The position numbers and the translations under genes were made by a program. The notes beneath the pieces are model-generated. The model made no database searches. It was not told the origin of the DNA and saw only the letters and a list, made by a program, of their open reading frames with translations. 64,000 bases of DNA from RGEC01 sp964626685 (lineage in GTDB: Bacteria > Bacteroidota > Bacteroidia > NS11-12g > UBA955): the NCBI GenBank assembly GCA_964626685.1, contig CAZVJY010000003.1, positions 62,001 through 126,000 on the forward strand, in the 5' to 3' direction. Positions 16,059-24,700 of the stretch are shown piece by piece (the first letter of the stretch is position 1; each line of letters opens with the position of its first letter).

Positions 16059-16549
16059 ACACTGCGGTTGGCTTCCAGTATTTTATTCTCAATGCTGCTG
16101 GTGCTGTATCCCGGTAAAAACGCCAGGGTTTTAACTTCGCCACCGGCAGCCAAAACTTCTTTGGAACCAACAATATCTTCTACTTTATAATCGGCTCCTT
16201 TTACAAGTACATCGGGTTTTACAGCCTGTATTAATTCCAGTGGGGTGTCTTCGTTAAATACAATAACTGCACCCACACACTGCAGCGCCGCCATGACAGT
16301 GCTGCGTGAAAATTCGTTTTGCAGGGGTCTGGCCGGACTTTTTTCTAGGCGTTTCACACTGTCATCACTGTTAATGCCTACAACCAGAAAATCTCCGAGC
16401 GCAGCTGCTTCCTGCAGGTATGTTACATGCCCCGCGTGCAAAATGTCAAAACATCCATTGGTAAAAACAATACGCTTCCCGGCAGCTTTTATTTCAGCGG
16501 CGCACTCTACGGCTTCTTCCCGTTTCCAGATTTTTGAATGGGTAGTCAT
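16055..16549 (-). CDS. rfaE2: D-glycero-beta-D-manno-heptose 1-phosphate adenylyltransferase (stand-alone RfaE2)
   Basis: The 164-residue nucleotidyltransferase matches the C-terminal domain of HldE, with FTNGCFDILHAGHVTYL (HxGH motif), VGINSDDSVKRLE and the closing GYSTSSIENKI. It forms ADP-D-glycero-manno-heptose precursor from heptose-1-phosphate and ATP. The kinase half is absent and must be encoded elsewhere if LPS heptose is made. It sits between two UPF0104 genes with 4-nt overlaps on both sides. The family also contains other cytidylyl/adenylyltransferases, but the motif set is RfaE2-like. Confidence 0.9.
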   Translation of the reverse strand: MTTHSKIWKREEAVECAAEIKAAGKRIVFTNGCFDILHAGHVTYLQEAAALGDFLVVGINSDDSVKRLEKSPARPLQNEFSRSTVMAALQCVGAVIVFNEDTPLELIQAVKPDVLVKGADYKVEDIVGSKEVLAAGGEVKTLAFLPGYSTSSIENKILEANRSV

Positions 16550-17532
16550 GCATTTTTAATTTTGCGCATTTCAATCATCATCAGAAGGTAACATATTCCG
16601 CCAACTATCATACTAAACAGATTTTGATAGGCAAGGTTAAAAATACCGAAGGTTTCGGCGTCTTTGGCGTTGAGTGCATACACGGCCTGCAATCCAAAGG
16701 ATATGGCACCCCACACACCGGCACCGGCAGGAAGTGGGATGGCAATGCCTACGGCACTGAAAATGAGCAGGCTGATAGCGCTGCCAAAACCCATGTGGCT
16801 TGTAACCGGTAAGCTTTGCAACAGAAAATAACCGCTGAGCATGTAGCAAAACCAGATACCAGCTGAATACAGAAAAAACAAAGCAGGACTCTCCAGTGAA
16901 AAGATGGTTTTTAATCCTTTGGAGAAACCGTCAAGCAGGCCTGAAAGCCGCCCGGGTGTGTTTTCGGCAGCTCTCTTTTTTCTGAATCTAAAAAAAAGCA
17001 ATAAGGCACACAGCAGGATCAGCAACAAGAGTATGTTTGGCAATGTGGCCACACCACTGACCGGTGTCAGGATGTAGATGTCGAAAAAGCCATAAATGTG
17101 TTGAAACTCAACCAACAATCCGGTTACACAAACCAGCAGCAGCATGAACATATCTACAAGCCTTTCCGTTACTACCGTTCCGATGAGTAAATCGGCCGGA
17201 GCTTTTTCGGTTTTGGCGGCCATGGCGCAACGCACCACTTCACCTCCGCGGCTGGTAGCCACGTTGATAAGGTAGCCGCTCATCACGGCATAAAACGATC
17301 GTTTTGCGCTGAGTGGATAGCCCGCGGGTGCGGTAAGCATATTCCAGCGGTATCCCCTCAACCAGTGAGCAAAAATCATCACGGTAACCGATGCTCCCAC
17401 CCACTTCAAATCCGAGGATCCGACGGCTTTCCAGGTTGATGTCCAATCTGTTTTCAGCCCAATCCAAAGAAAAATGAGGGCGGTGAGAACCAGAAGCAGG
17501 ACATTCGTTATGGTTTTTTTATTTAATGTCAA
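16546..17532 (-). CDS. UPF0104/AglD-like integral membrane protein (first copy)
   Basis: The 328-residue membrane protein has about eight hydrophobic helices and UPF0104 signatures: HWLRGYRWNML near the N-terminus, INVATSRGGEVVRCAM (conserved R-x-GE region), TERLVDM, and a late IPLPAGAGVWGA segment. It is homologous in type to the second membrane protein of this operon but diverged. The role is probably lipid or lipid-linked sugar translocation, by analogy with MprF-type flippase domains. It overlaps panD by 4 nt and rfaE2 by 4 nt. Confidence 0.82.
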   Translation of the reverse strand: MTLNKKTITNVLLLVLTALIFLWIGLKTDWTSTWKAVGSSDLKWVGASVTVMIFAHWLRGYRWNMLTAPAGYPLSAKRSFYAVMSGYLINVATSRGGEVVRCAMAAKTEKAPADLLIGTVVTERLVDMFMLLLVCVTGLLVEFQHIYGFFDIYILTPVSGVATLPNILLLLILLCALLLFFRFRKKRAAENTPGRLSGLLDGFSKGLKTIFSLESPALFFLYSAGIWFCYMLSGYFLLQSLPVTSHMGFGSAISLLIFSAVGIAIPLPAGAGVWGAISFGLQAVYALNAKDAETFGIFNLAYQNLFSMIVGGICYLLMMIEMRKIKNA

Positions 17533-17876
17533 ACCAGACGGTTGTTTCTGTCGGGGAAAATATTTTTTGGCTGATGGGCTATTGCCTCCTCTTTGGTCAT
17601 AATGGCAAAAGTCATGATGATCAGTTCGTCGCCAACCTGCCCCTTGCGGGCCGCTGCGCCATTTAGGCCAATAATCCCGGTCCCACGGTCGCCGGCAATG
17701 ATGTAGGTTTCGAATCTTTCACCGTTGTTATTGTTCACAATCAGCACCTTCTGGTTAGGAATGAGCCCGGCGGCATCCACCAGATCCATGTCAATGGTGA
17801 TACTGCCTGTATAATTCAGTTCGGTCTGGGTGATACGCACATTGTGTATCTTGGCCTGTAAAACCTCGATCTGCAT
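17529..17876 (-). CDS. panD: Aspartate 1-decarboxylase proenzyme
   Basis: PanD (115 residues) makes beta-alanine for pantothenate and CoA. The self-cleavage site is visible as YTGS near residues 23-26, where the Ser becomes the pyruvoyl group. The GLIPNQKVLIVNNNNGERFETYIIAG stretch and NGAAAR motif are conserved. Start MQIEVLQAKIHNVRIT is the normal N-terminus. It is the first gene of a five-gene overlapping operon whose other members are envelope genes, an association with no obvious metabolic logic. Confidence 0.96.
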   Translation of the reverse strand: MQIEVLQAKIHNVRITQTELNYTGSITIDMDLVDAAGLIPNQKVLIVNNNNGERFETYIIAGDRGTGIIGLNGAAARKGQVGDELIIMTFAIMTKEEAIAHQPKNIFPDRNNRLV

Positions 17877-17886
17877 AAATTTTCAG

Positions 17887-17894
17887 CGAAATTA
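17887..17894 (-). promoter_or_regulatory. panD operon promoter box TAATTTCG
   Basis: TAnnTTCG variant 10 nt before the panD ATG, with a TTG at the expected -33 distance (about 19 nt upstream). Confidence 0.55.
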
Positions 17895-17990
17895 GTACAA
17901 TAAAGGGCAAAGACAAGTTTTCTTGTTCATGGATTGCAGCGAAAATACTTGCCACATAAATACAGATAGGGCATAACGGTCCCAAATCCT

Positions 17991-17998
17991 TAACTTCG
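17991..17998 (+). promoter_or_regulatory. recR promoter box TAACTTCG
   Basis: TAnnTTCG variant ending only 4 nt before the recR GTG, compatible with a leaderless transcript. It is divergent from the panD promoter about 100 nt away. Confidence 0.5.
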
Positions 17999-18002
17999 CG
18001 GT

Positions 18003-18608
18003 GTGCAGTTCACATCAGGCATCGTAGAGCAGGCCGTAGAGGCACTTTCGGGTTTCCCGGGTATTGGTAAGCGTTCGGCACTGCGTATGGTTATGTATCT
18101 GCTAAACCGTCCTGAACATGAGGTGGTGAACCTGGCCGACAGCATTCTCAAAATAAAAACTGAACTGAAAATGTGCCGTGAATGCGGTAATGTCAGCGAC
18201 CATGAGGTTTGCAATGTGTGTTCAAATCCTTCCCGCAATGCGGGTATCATCTGTGTGGTAGAAGATTTCAGCGATCAAATGAGCATTGAATCCACCTCTC
18301 AGTTCAACGGGGTGTATCATGTGCTTGGTGGGTTGATATCACCCATGGATGGTATTGGTCCCGATCAGCTGCATATTCAGGCTTTGCTCGATCGTGTAGA
18401 AAAGAATTCCCCCCAGGAAATCATCATGGCCTTCAGCGCCACTGTGGAAGGAGATACCACCATGTTTTACCTTGCCAAAAAACTCAGGGATTTTCCTGTG
18501 CGTATCAGTTGTATTTCCCGTGGGATTGCCATAGGCGGAGAAATCGGTTATGCCGATGAAATTACCCTGGGAAGAAGCATTGCCAACAGAACCGAGTATA
18601 AAGTTTAA
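18003..18608 (+). CDS. recR: Recombination mediator protein RecR
   Basis: RecR (201 residues) acts with RecO/RecF in loading RecA at gaps. The helix-hairpin-helix FPGIGKRSALR (18-28), the four-Cys zinc finger (Cys58, 61, 70, 73) and the Toprim start GIICVVED are all present, followed by the GGLISPMDGIGPDQL Walker-B-like region. The GTG start fits family N-termini and lies 4 nt after the promoter box. A GT2 fusion gene begins 6 nt downstream and may share the transcript. Confidence 0.97.
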   Translation: MQFTSGIVEQAVEALSGFPGIGKRSALRMVMYLLNRPEHEVVNLADSILKIKTELKMCRECGNVSDHEVCNVCSNPSRNAGIICVVEDFSDQMSIESTSQFNGVYHVLGGLISPMDGIGPDQLHIQALLDRVEKNSPQEIIMAFSATVEGDTTMFYLAKKLRDFPVRISCISRGIAIGGEIGYADEITLGRSIANRTEYKV

Positions 18609-18614
18609 AAAGCC

Positions 18615-20567
18615 TTGCACCAGCTATCGGTCATCATCGTCAATTACAATGTGCGCTACTTTCTGGAGCAGGCACTGCACAGTGTAATGAGGGCAACCCG
18701 CAACCTGGATGCGGAAGTTTGGGTAGTTGACAATAACAGCGTGGACGGCAGTATGGAAATGGTAAAATCCCGTTTCCCGGCCGTGAAATGCATCGAAAAC
18801 AAGGAGAATCTGGGCTTTAGCAAAGCCAATAACCAGGCCATCCGCAGCAGCGATTCCCGCTATATTTTGTTGCTGAATCCCGATACAGTTTTGCAGGAGG
18901 ATACCCTGGAAAAGTGCGTGACATTTATGGATGAACATCCCGATGCAGGCGGGCTGGGTGTACGGATGATTGATGGTAAAGGGCAGTTTCTTCCCGAAAG
19001 CAAAAGAGGGTTGCCTTCTCCGGCCGTTGCCTTTTATAAAATGACCGGTTTGTCATCCATTTTTCCGAAATCCAAAACCTTTGGCCGGTATCACCTGAAG
19101 TTTTTGAATGAAAACAGCATTCACAAAGTAGATGTACTCAGTGGTGCTTTTATGCTGCTGCGCAGCGAGACCCTGGCTAAAATTGGTTTGCTGGATGAGG
19201 ATTTCTTTATGTACGGTGAGGACATCGATTTAAGTTACCGGATAACCCAGGCCGGTTACCATAATTACTATTTCCCCGATACCACCATCATTCATTATAA
19301 AGGCGAAAGTACCAAAAAGCGCAGTGCCAATTATGTGAAGGTGTTTTACAATGCCATGGTTCTTTTTGCCAGAAAACACTACAGCCAAAGTATTGCAGGG
19401 CGACTGAATGTGTTTATTCAGCTTGCCATTTATCTGCGTGCCGCATTGGCGCTTGCCTACAGGGCATTCAGTACCGCATTGATGCCGGTGCTCGACTTTT
19501 TATTAATGTATGCTGGATACTTTGGTATTACCCGTTATTGGGAAGAATACAATAAGTACGTAAAAGGCTTTTATCCCGAAACCTATTTCGCCCTGCATAT
19601 TCCTGCTTATATCCTGGTGGTGCTGTTTTGCATGTATTTGAGCGGTGGCTATGATAAGCCCATTTCGGTAAGAAGAATTGTAAGGGGTGCCGCCGTCGGT
19701 GCGCTCATAACTTTCTCTGCCTACGCATTTTTGCCAAAATCGCTGCAGTTCAGCCGGGCTATTTTATTGCTGGGTTGTGCCTGGAGTATGGCTTCACCCC
19801 TGTTGCTCAGATGGCTGTGGCATTTCATTAAAACGCGTAATACCCATTTTGCTGATAGTGGCGCATACCGTATTGCCATTGTTGCAGGTACGGACGAGTC
19901 TCAGCGTATTGAAGGGTTACTAACCCGAAGCATGGTGAAAATGGATGCCATAACCCGGGTTTCTCCCGATTCTTCCAGACCGGAAGGTTTTGCCGGTGGT
20001 TTGGAACAAATACCAGAGGTAGTAGATATTTTCAACATTAATCTGGTGATTTTCAGTGCTGCTGATGTGGCCTCCGCAGATATTATGACTGTAATGAGCC
20101 GCCTGTCCGGCAAATCTGTTCACTTCAAAATCGTCCCCGAAGGCAGCCAGTTTGTCATTGGTAGCAATAGCAAAGATGAAAGGGGAGAACTGTTTACACT
20201 TGACCTGAGTTTCACCATTGAAAATTTGGAAATACGGAGAAAAAAACGTATATTCGATTTGGGTGTGGCAGCTACTGTATTGCTATTGTCGCCACTACTA
20301 TTGACAGGCCAAAAGGGTCGGTTGCTGCTTACGAATTGGATTGCAGTAATGCTGGGCCGGAAAACATGGGTTAGTTATCATGGTAGACCTAATACGGAGT
20401 TTTTACCCAGGCAAAAACCGGGTTGCCTGTATCCGGGTATGGTGTATTCCAATACTGAACTTGAAACAGCAGTCAACCTTGCCTATGCCCGAAATTATCA
20501 TGTGTATTTCGATTTTCAGACGCTGTGGTGTTTTCTGTTTAGCAAACTCAAACGTGCAACATCTTAA
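18615..20567 (+). CDS. Glycosyltransferase family 2 fused to a sugar-transferase-like membrane module
   Basis: The 650-residue protein has a rhamnosyltransferase-type GT2 domain (1-235: VIIVNYNVRYFL, NPDT at 88-91, GEDIDLSYR at 201-209). Membrane helices follow (about 265-300 and 330-400), then a soluble Rossmann-like region (about 415-535). The end (540-610) starts RRKKRIFDLGVA and contains WVSYHGR. This last part resembles the N-terminal and C-terminal edges of WcaJ-type polyprenyl-phosphate sugar transferases but lacks their catalytic KFRSM-like core, so it is probably non-catalytic. Start is TTG 18615, since no ATG precedes LSVIIVNYN. Probable role: cell-surface polysaccharide synthesis. 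Confidence 0.85.
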   Translation: MHQLSVIIVNYNVRYFLEQALHSVMRATRNLDAEVWVVDNNSVDGSMEMVKSRFPAVKCIENKENLGFSKANNQAIRSSDSRYILLLNPDTVLQEDTLEKCVTFMDEHPDAGGLGVRMIDGKGQFLPESKRGLPSPAVAFYKMTGLSSIFPKSKTFGRYHLKFLNENSIHKVDVLSGAFMLLRSETLAKIGLLDEDFFMYGEDIDLSYRITQAGYHNYYFPDTTIIHYKGESTKKRSANYVKVFYNAMVLFARKHYSQSIAGRLNVFIQLAIYLRAALALAYRAFSTALMPVLDFLLMYAGYFGITRYWEEYNKYVKGFYPETYFALHIPAYILVVLFCMYLSGGYDKPISVRRIVRGAAVGALITFSAYAFLPKSLQFSRAILLLGCAWSMASPLLLRWLWHFIKTRNTHFADSGAYRIAIVAGTDESQRIEGLLTRSMVKMDAITRVSPDSSRPEGFAGGLEQIPEVVDIFNINLVIFSAADVASADIMTVMSRLSGKSVHFKIVPEGSQFVIGSNSKDERGELFTLDLSFTIENLEIRRKKRIFDLGVAATVLLLSPLLLTGQKGRLLLTNWIAVMLGRKTWVSYHGRPNTEFLPRQKPGCLYPGMVYSNTELETAVNLAYARNYHVYFDFQTLWCFLFSKLKRATS

Positions 20568-20579
20568 ACAAACCAAACC

Positions 20580-21737
20580 TTGAACAGCTACGAGATTAAA
20601 AAGTTTATCAAGATTATTTTACTTCTGCTGGCTATTTTCATTGGGGGGCTTACGCTCTACTTCAGTCAGGAACTGGCAAAGAAAGTAGCGCAGGAAGAGA
20701 AGAAAAAAATTGCAACCTGGGCTAAGGCTGTCAAAAACAGTGGAGATCCTGAGGTTGATGAAGCCAATCTTACTTTTTATCTGGAGCTTATACAGGACAA
20801 CACCACCATTCCGGCGATTGTAGTGGATGAAAAAGGGAAAATCACACAGCAGGTCATCAACTTGGATAAAAAACAAATACAGAGACCGGGCTACCTTGAG
20901 GAAAAAAGAACACAGTTTGCAGAAGAGAATGAGCCCATTCCGATTCCAATTGCTGATGGTATTGTGCACAGGGTTTATTATGGTGAAAGCACTGTGCTGA
21001 AACAGCTACGCTATTATCCATATGTCGTGCTTGGCGTCGTGGCTTTGTTTATTATTGTTTCCTACTTCGCTTTTTCCGTTAGCCGCAGGGCGGAGGAAAA
21101 TCAGGTTTGGGTAGGTCTGGCCAAAGAGACGGCTCACCAGCTTGGAACACCCATTTCTTCATTAATGGGATGGGTGGATGTGATTGAAATGGGCGAAATG
21201 CCAGAAAATGCAGGCGATGAGATGCGCAAAGACATCAGAAGACTGCAAATTATTACTGAACGCTTCAGTAAAATTGGATCAGAACCTATACTGAAAAAAG
21301 TGGAACTGAATGAGGCCCTGAAGCAGGCGGTAGAATACATGAAAACAAGATCTGGCAAAGGCGTTCATTTTGAAATTCAGCCTTCGGAAAATCCTGTATA
21401 CGTGATGCTGAACCTGAATTTGTTTGATTGGGTAATTGAAAATCTGACCAAAAACAGCATTGATGCCATGGAAGGAGCCGGTAACCTTACATATAGAATC
21501 CGTGTCAAAGCCGGCAAAATTATCCTGGATGTAACAGACACCGGCAAAGGCATTTCACGTAATCATTTCAAATCCGTCTTCAAACCGGGTTTCACTACCA
21601 AAAGACGTGGGTGGGGCCTGGGCTTGTCATTGGCCAAACGTATTATTAACGATTATCATCGGGGACAGATTTATGTGAAAGAAAGCGTACCGGGTGTAAG
21701 GACAACCATGCGGATCGCGATTAACGAAGCAGTGTAA
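20580..21737 (+). CDS. Orphan sensor histidine kinase
   Basis: The 385-residue protein has two membrane helices (about 10-27 and 147-166) flanking a roughly 115-residue periplasmic sensor region. The kinase core carries the H-box His186 (KETAHQLGTPISSL), N-box Asn292 (ENLTKNSIDAM), DTGKG (320-324) and GWGLGL (344-349). The HQLGTPISS form of the H-box is common in Bacteroidota. No response regulator is adjacent, so its partner is elsewhere. Start is TTG 20580, 12 nt after the GT2 stop. The 3' end overlaps the convergent subtilase gene by 17 nt. The signal sensed is unknown. Confidence 0.9.
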   Translation: MNSYEIKKFIKIILLLLAIFIGGLTLYFSQELAKKVAQEEKKKIATWAKAVKNSGDPEVDEANLTFYLELIQDNTTIPAIVVDEKGKITQQVINLDKKQIQRPGYLEEKRTQFAEENEPIPIPIADGIVHRVYYGESTVLKQLRYYPYVVLGVVALFIIVSYFAFSVSRRAEENQVWVGLAKETAHQLGTPISSLMGWVDVIEMGEMPENAGDEMRKDIRRLQIITERFSKIGSEPILKKVELNEALKQAVEYMKTRSGKGVHFEIQPSENPVYVMLNLNLFDWVIENLTKNSIDAMEGAGNLTYRIRVKAGKIILDVTDTGKGISRNHFKSVFKPGFTTKRRGWGLGLSLAKRIINDYHRGQIYVKESVPGVRTTMRIAINEAV

Positions 21738-24700
21738 TCGTTCCTTTTTCGGTAATGCGTTCGTCGTAGGCATTAATGATGCTAACTTCCACAATGTAGG
21801 CTCCCTGAGGCGCCCCTTCACCTGTCCATCCTTCATTTGGGTTGTCCGATTTGAAAACAAGTTGTCCCCAACGGTTAAATATCCTGAGACGGTATGATTT
21901 CACACCCCGAAGTGTAGGTTTCCAGACCTCGTTGATTCCATTCTGATCTGGTGTGAATGCATTGGGAATATGCAGATAGTATCCGATTCCCACGCGCAGG
22001 ACACTGTTCAGCGTATCATAACAATTAAATCCATTTCCCACAATCTGGGTAATTGCCCAGGTACCGGTATCATTGGAAATCCAGTTTGAAGGCTGCTGTG
22101 TATTGAAAAATCCGTGTGGCAAAAACCAGTTCCATGAGGTTGCACCGTTACTTTGGTCTGTAAATGCGATGGTCTGCAGTTCTCTCGGTGCTGCAGGGGT
22201 AAATGTAAAGCCTGCTTTTGGACGTGGATTGACATTCAGTGTATATGAGGCAGTATCCATACATCCCAGGCTGTTAAAGGCATTCAGTCTAACATTGTAT
22301 GTTCCTGTAGCAAACCTGAGAACGGTATCACGACCGCTGTATCGCCTGTTGTTGAGCAGATAACGTGTGGCAGACGAACTGGCATTTGTTACATTAAATG
22401 TGCCGGGATTACATACGGTTGTGTTGGGGATGAGCAGGCTGGCAGTCGGTTTGGTAACTACCTGCACCTGAATGTTCTGCTGGGGTTGTGTAACCGTGCA
22501 TCCGTCGCTTACAGCGATTCGATAGCTCCGTGTATTTGCAGGACTAACCGTTATAAGATTAGTATTGCCCGCAATGCTGTTATTGGAAAGATCTGTCCAG
22601 GTGTAAACATAGCTGCCATTGCCTCCGGTTACTTTTACCCGAAGTGGGGCATTATCACCTGAACAAATAGCTGTATCGGGTGACGTGGATATACCCAGAT
22701 TGGGTAAAACCGTGATTTTAACCGTTGTGGTATCGCTTTTAACGGTGCAACCATCCGTAAGTATTGCCCGGATTGTGCTTGTGTTTGTTGGCGTAAAATT
22801 CAAGTTTGAATTGCTTCCAAGCGCGGTTAGAGGAGCGGCCACATCTTCCCATCGGAATTGATACATACGGTTACCCCCTGTAGCATTTGCGTTAAGTGTT
22901 ACGGTGTTTCCGAAGCAGAGTACGGTATCCTTGTTGGTAGTGATGTTCAGGGGTTGCCTTACAGAAACGGTAACCTGCTGGGTGTCATTTTTCACGGTGC
23001 AACCGTCTTTAAGCACGGCTCGGTATAGGGTTGTACTTATCGGTGTTACCATATGATTTGGACCATTGCTAAGGCCCTGATTCCAGGTGATGGAATAGCC
23101 TGCGCTCAAGCCTCCGGACGGAATGGCCAGCAGGTTCGTGCTTCTGCCAAGGCAGATGGTTGTATCCTGCTTCAGGGTTAACGACAAAGGAGCCCTTACA
23201 TTGACGATTACAAAAGCTGTGTCATTTTTCAAGGAGCAACCGTCACTTAAAATGGCTCTGTAAGAGGTTGTTGTGGCAGGATTTACTGCTTTATTCAGTC
23301 CTGTACCGAGTCCCTGATTCCATGTTACCAGGCGTGAGGATGTCAGCCCACCGGCGATGGTTGCTTTCAGGGCAACGGTGTTTCCATTGCATATCAGTGT
23401 GTCGTTGTTTAGGGTAAGGTCGAGAGCAGGCCTAACCGTAACCTTATAAGTAGCGTAAATGGTATCGGGTGTGCAGCCGTCCAATGCGCGAACGGTGTAA
23501 TCGGTTGTAACAGAAGGGCTGACATTGTATGTGGCTGTAGTTACATTGCCGGGCATCCACAAATACTTGTAACCTGCGGGCAATCCTCCACTCAGGGAAG
23601 CTTTCAGATCCACACTTCTTCCGGCGCAAAGGGTTGTGTCTTTGCCTGCGTTTAGTTGCAGTGGAGCTCTTACATCGATGGTTACAGAATCGAAAGCATC
23701 GTAAAACGTGCACTGGTCATCCAGCGAAACCCTGTATTTGGTTTTTTGAATAGGCTGAACAGAAATGCTGTTACCTGCCGGGAAACCCATCCATTGAAAG
23801 CTGTATTTGGTGTTGTCACCACCAGCCCCACCTGCAGAGAGCGTTACAGATCTGCCGAAACAGATAGTGGTGTCCTTGGGTTTAATAAGCCTGAGCGGCT
23901 GTCTGACAGACAATATTGCAGTATTGGTAGGCTTTAATGTATTGCAGAAGTTGGTAGCCAGCATTCTATAACGCTCACCATTGCTGGCAAAAGAAAGGTT
24001 TCTACGCTTGAGGGTATTGAGGGTGTCTCCGGTAAGGTTATTCCAGGTTACGCCGTTATTGGTGCTGATTTGCCACTGCAGCCTGGGTGTCAGACCTGAA
24101 TTTACCCCAACCGTCCACTGAACGGAGTCTCCTTCACAACGCCACTGGTCTGCGGGTTGGGAGGTGAAGGTTGCCTGCGTATCAACACCGATTATGGCTA
24201 TTTGGGTGTAAACCAGATTCATACAGGCATTCAAATAGCGATTTCTGTAATAGATTCCACGCTGGTTCCAGCTGTAATTTGGGAGTGTTAGGGTGTCGCT
24301 GTTTTTGCCTGTCATGTTTTGCCAGGTTTTACCGCTGTCGGTGCTGGATTGCCATTGACGCGCCATGCTTGCGGATCCTGTGGCTCCGCTGATAAGCGTG
24401 AGGGTATTGCCGGCACAGATAATTTGAGATGCAGGCTGGCGAATGATAGCTGGAGCAACAGGCGTGACAGTAGGTACAAAAGATCTTCCTGCACAGCGAG
24501 GGCCAATTTCTCCTTTAGGGCCAATGGCTTCCAGCGAAAACCAGTAGGTTCTGCCGTTCACAAGGCCTGTTACGGTAAAAAATGTATCCGTAGTTGCGCC
24601 AATGGGTTCCATGAAGGAATTGATGCTTTGCAGAATTCTGTATGAAACCGCACCTGTGGTTCTGGGCCAGTATAAATGAACCTGGTTGCTGCAGGTTATT

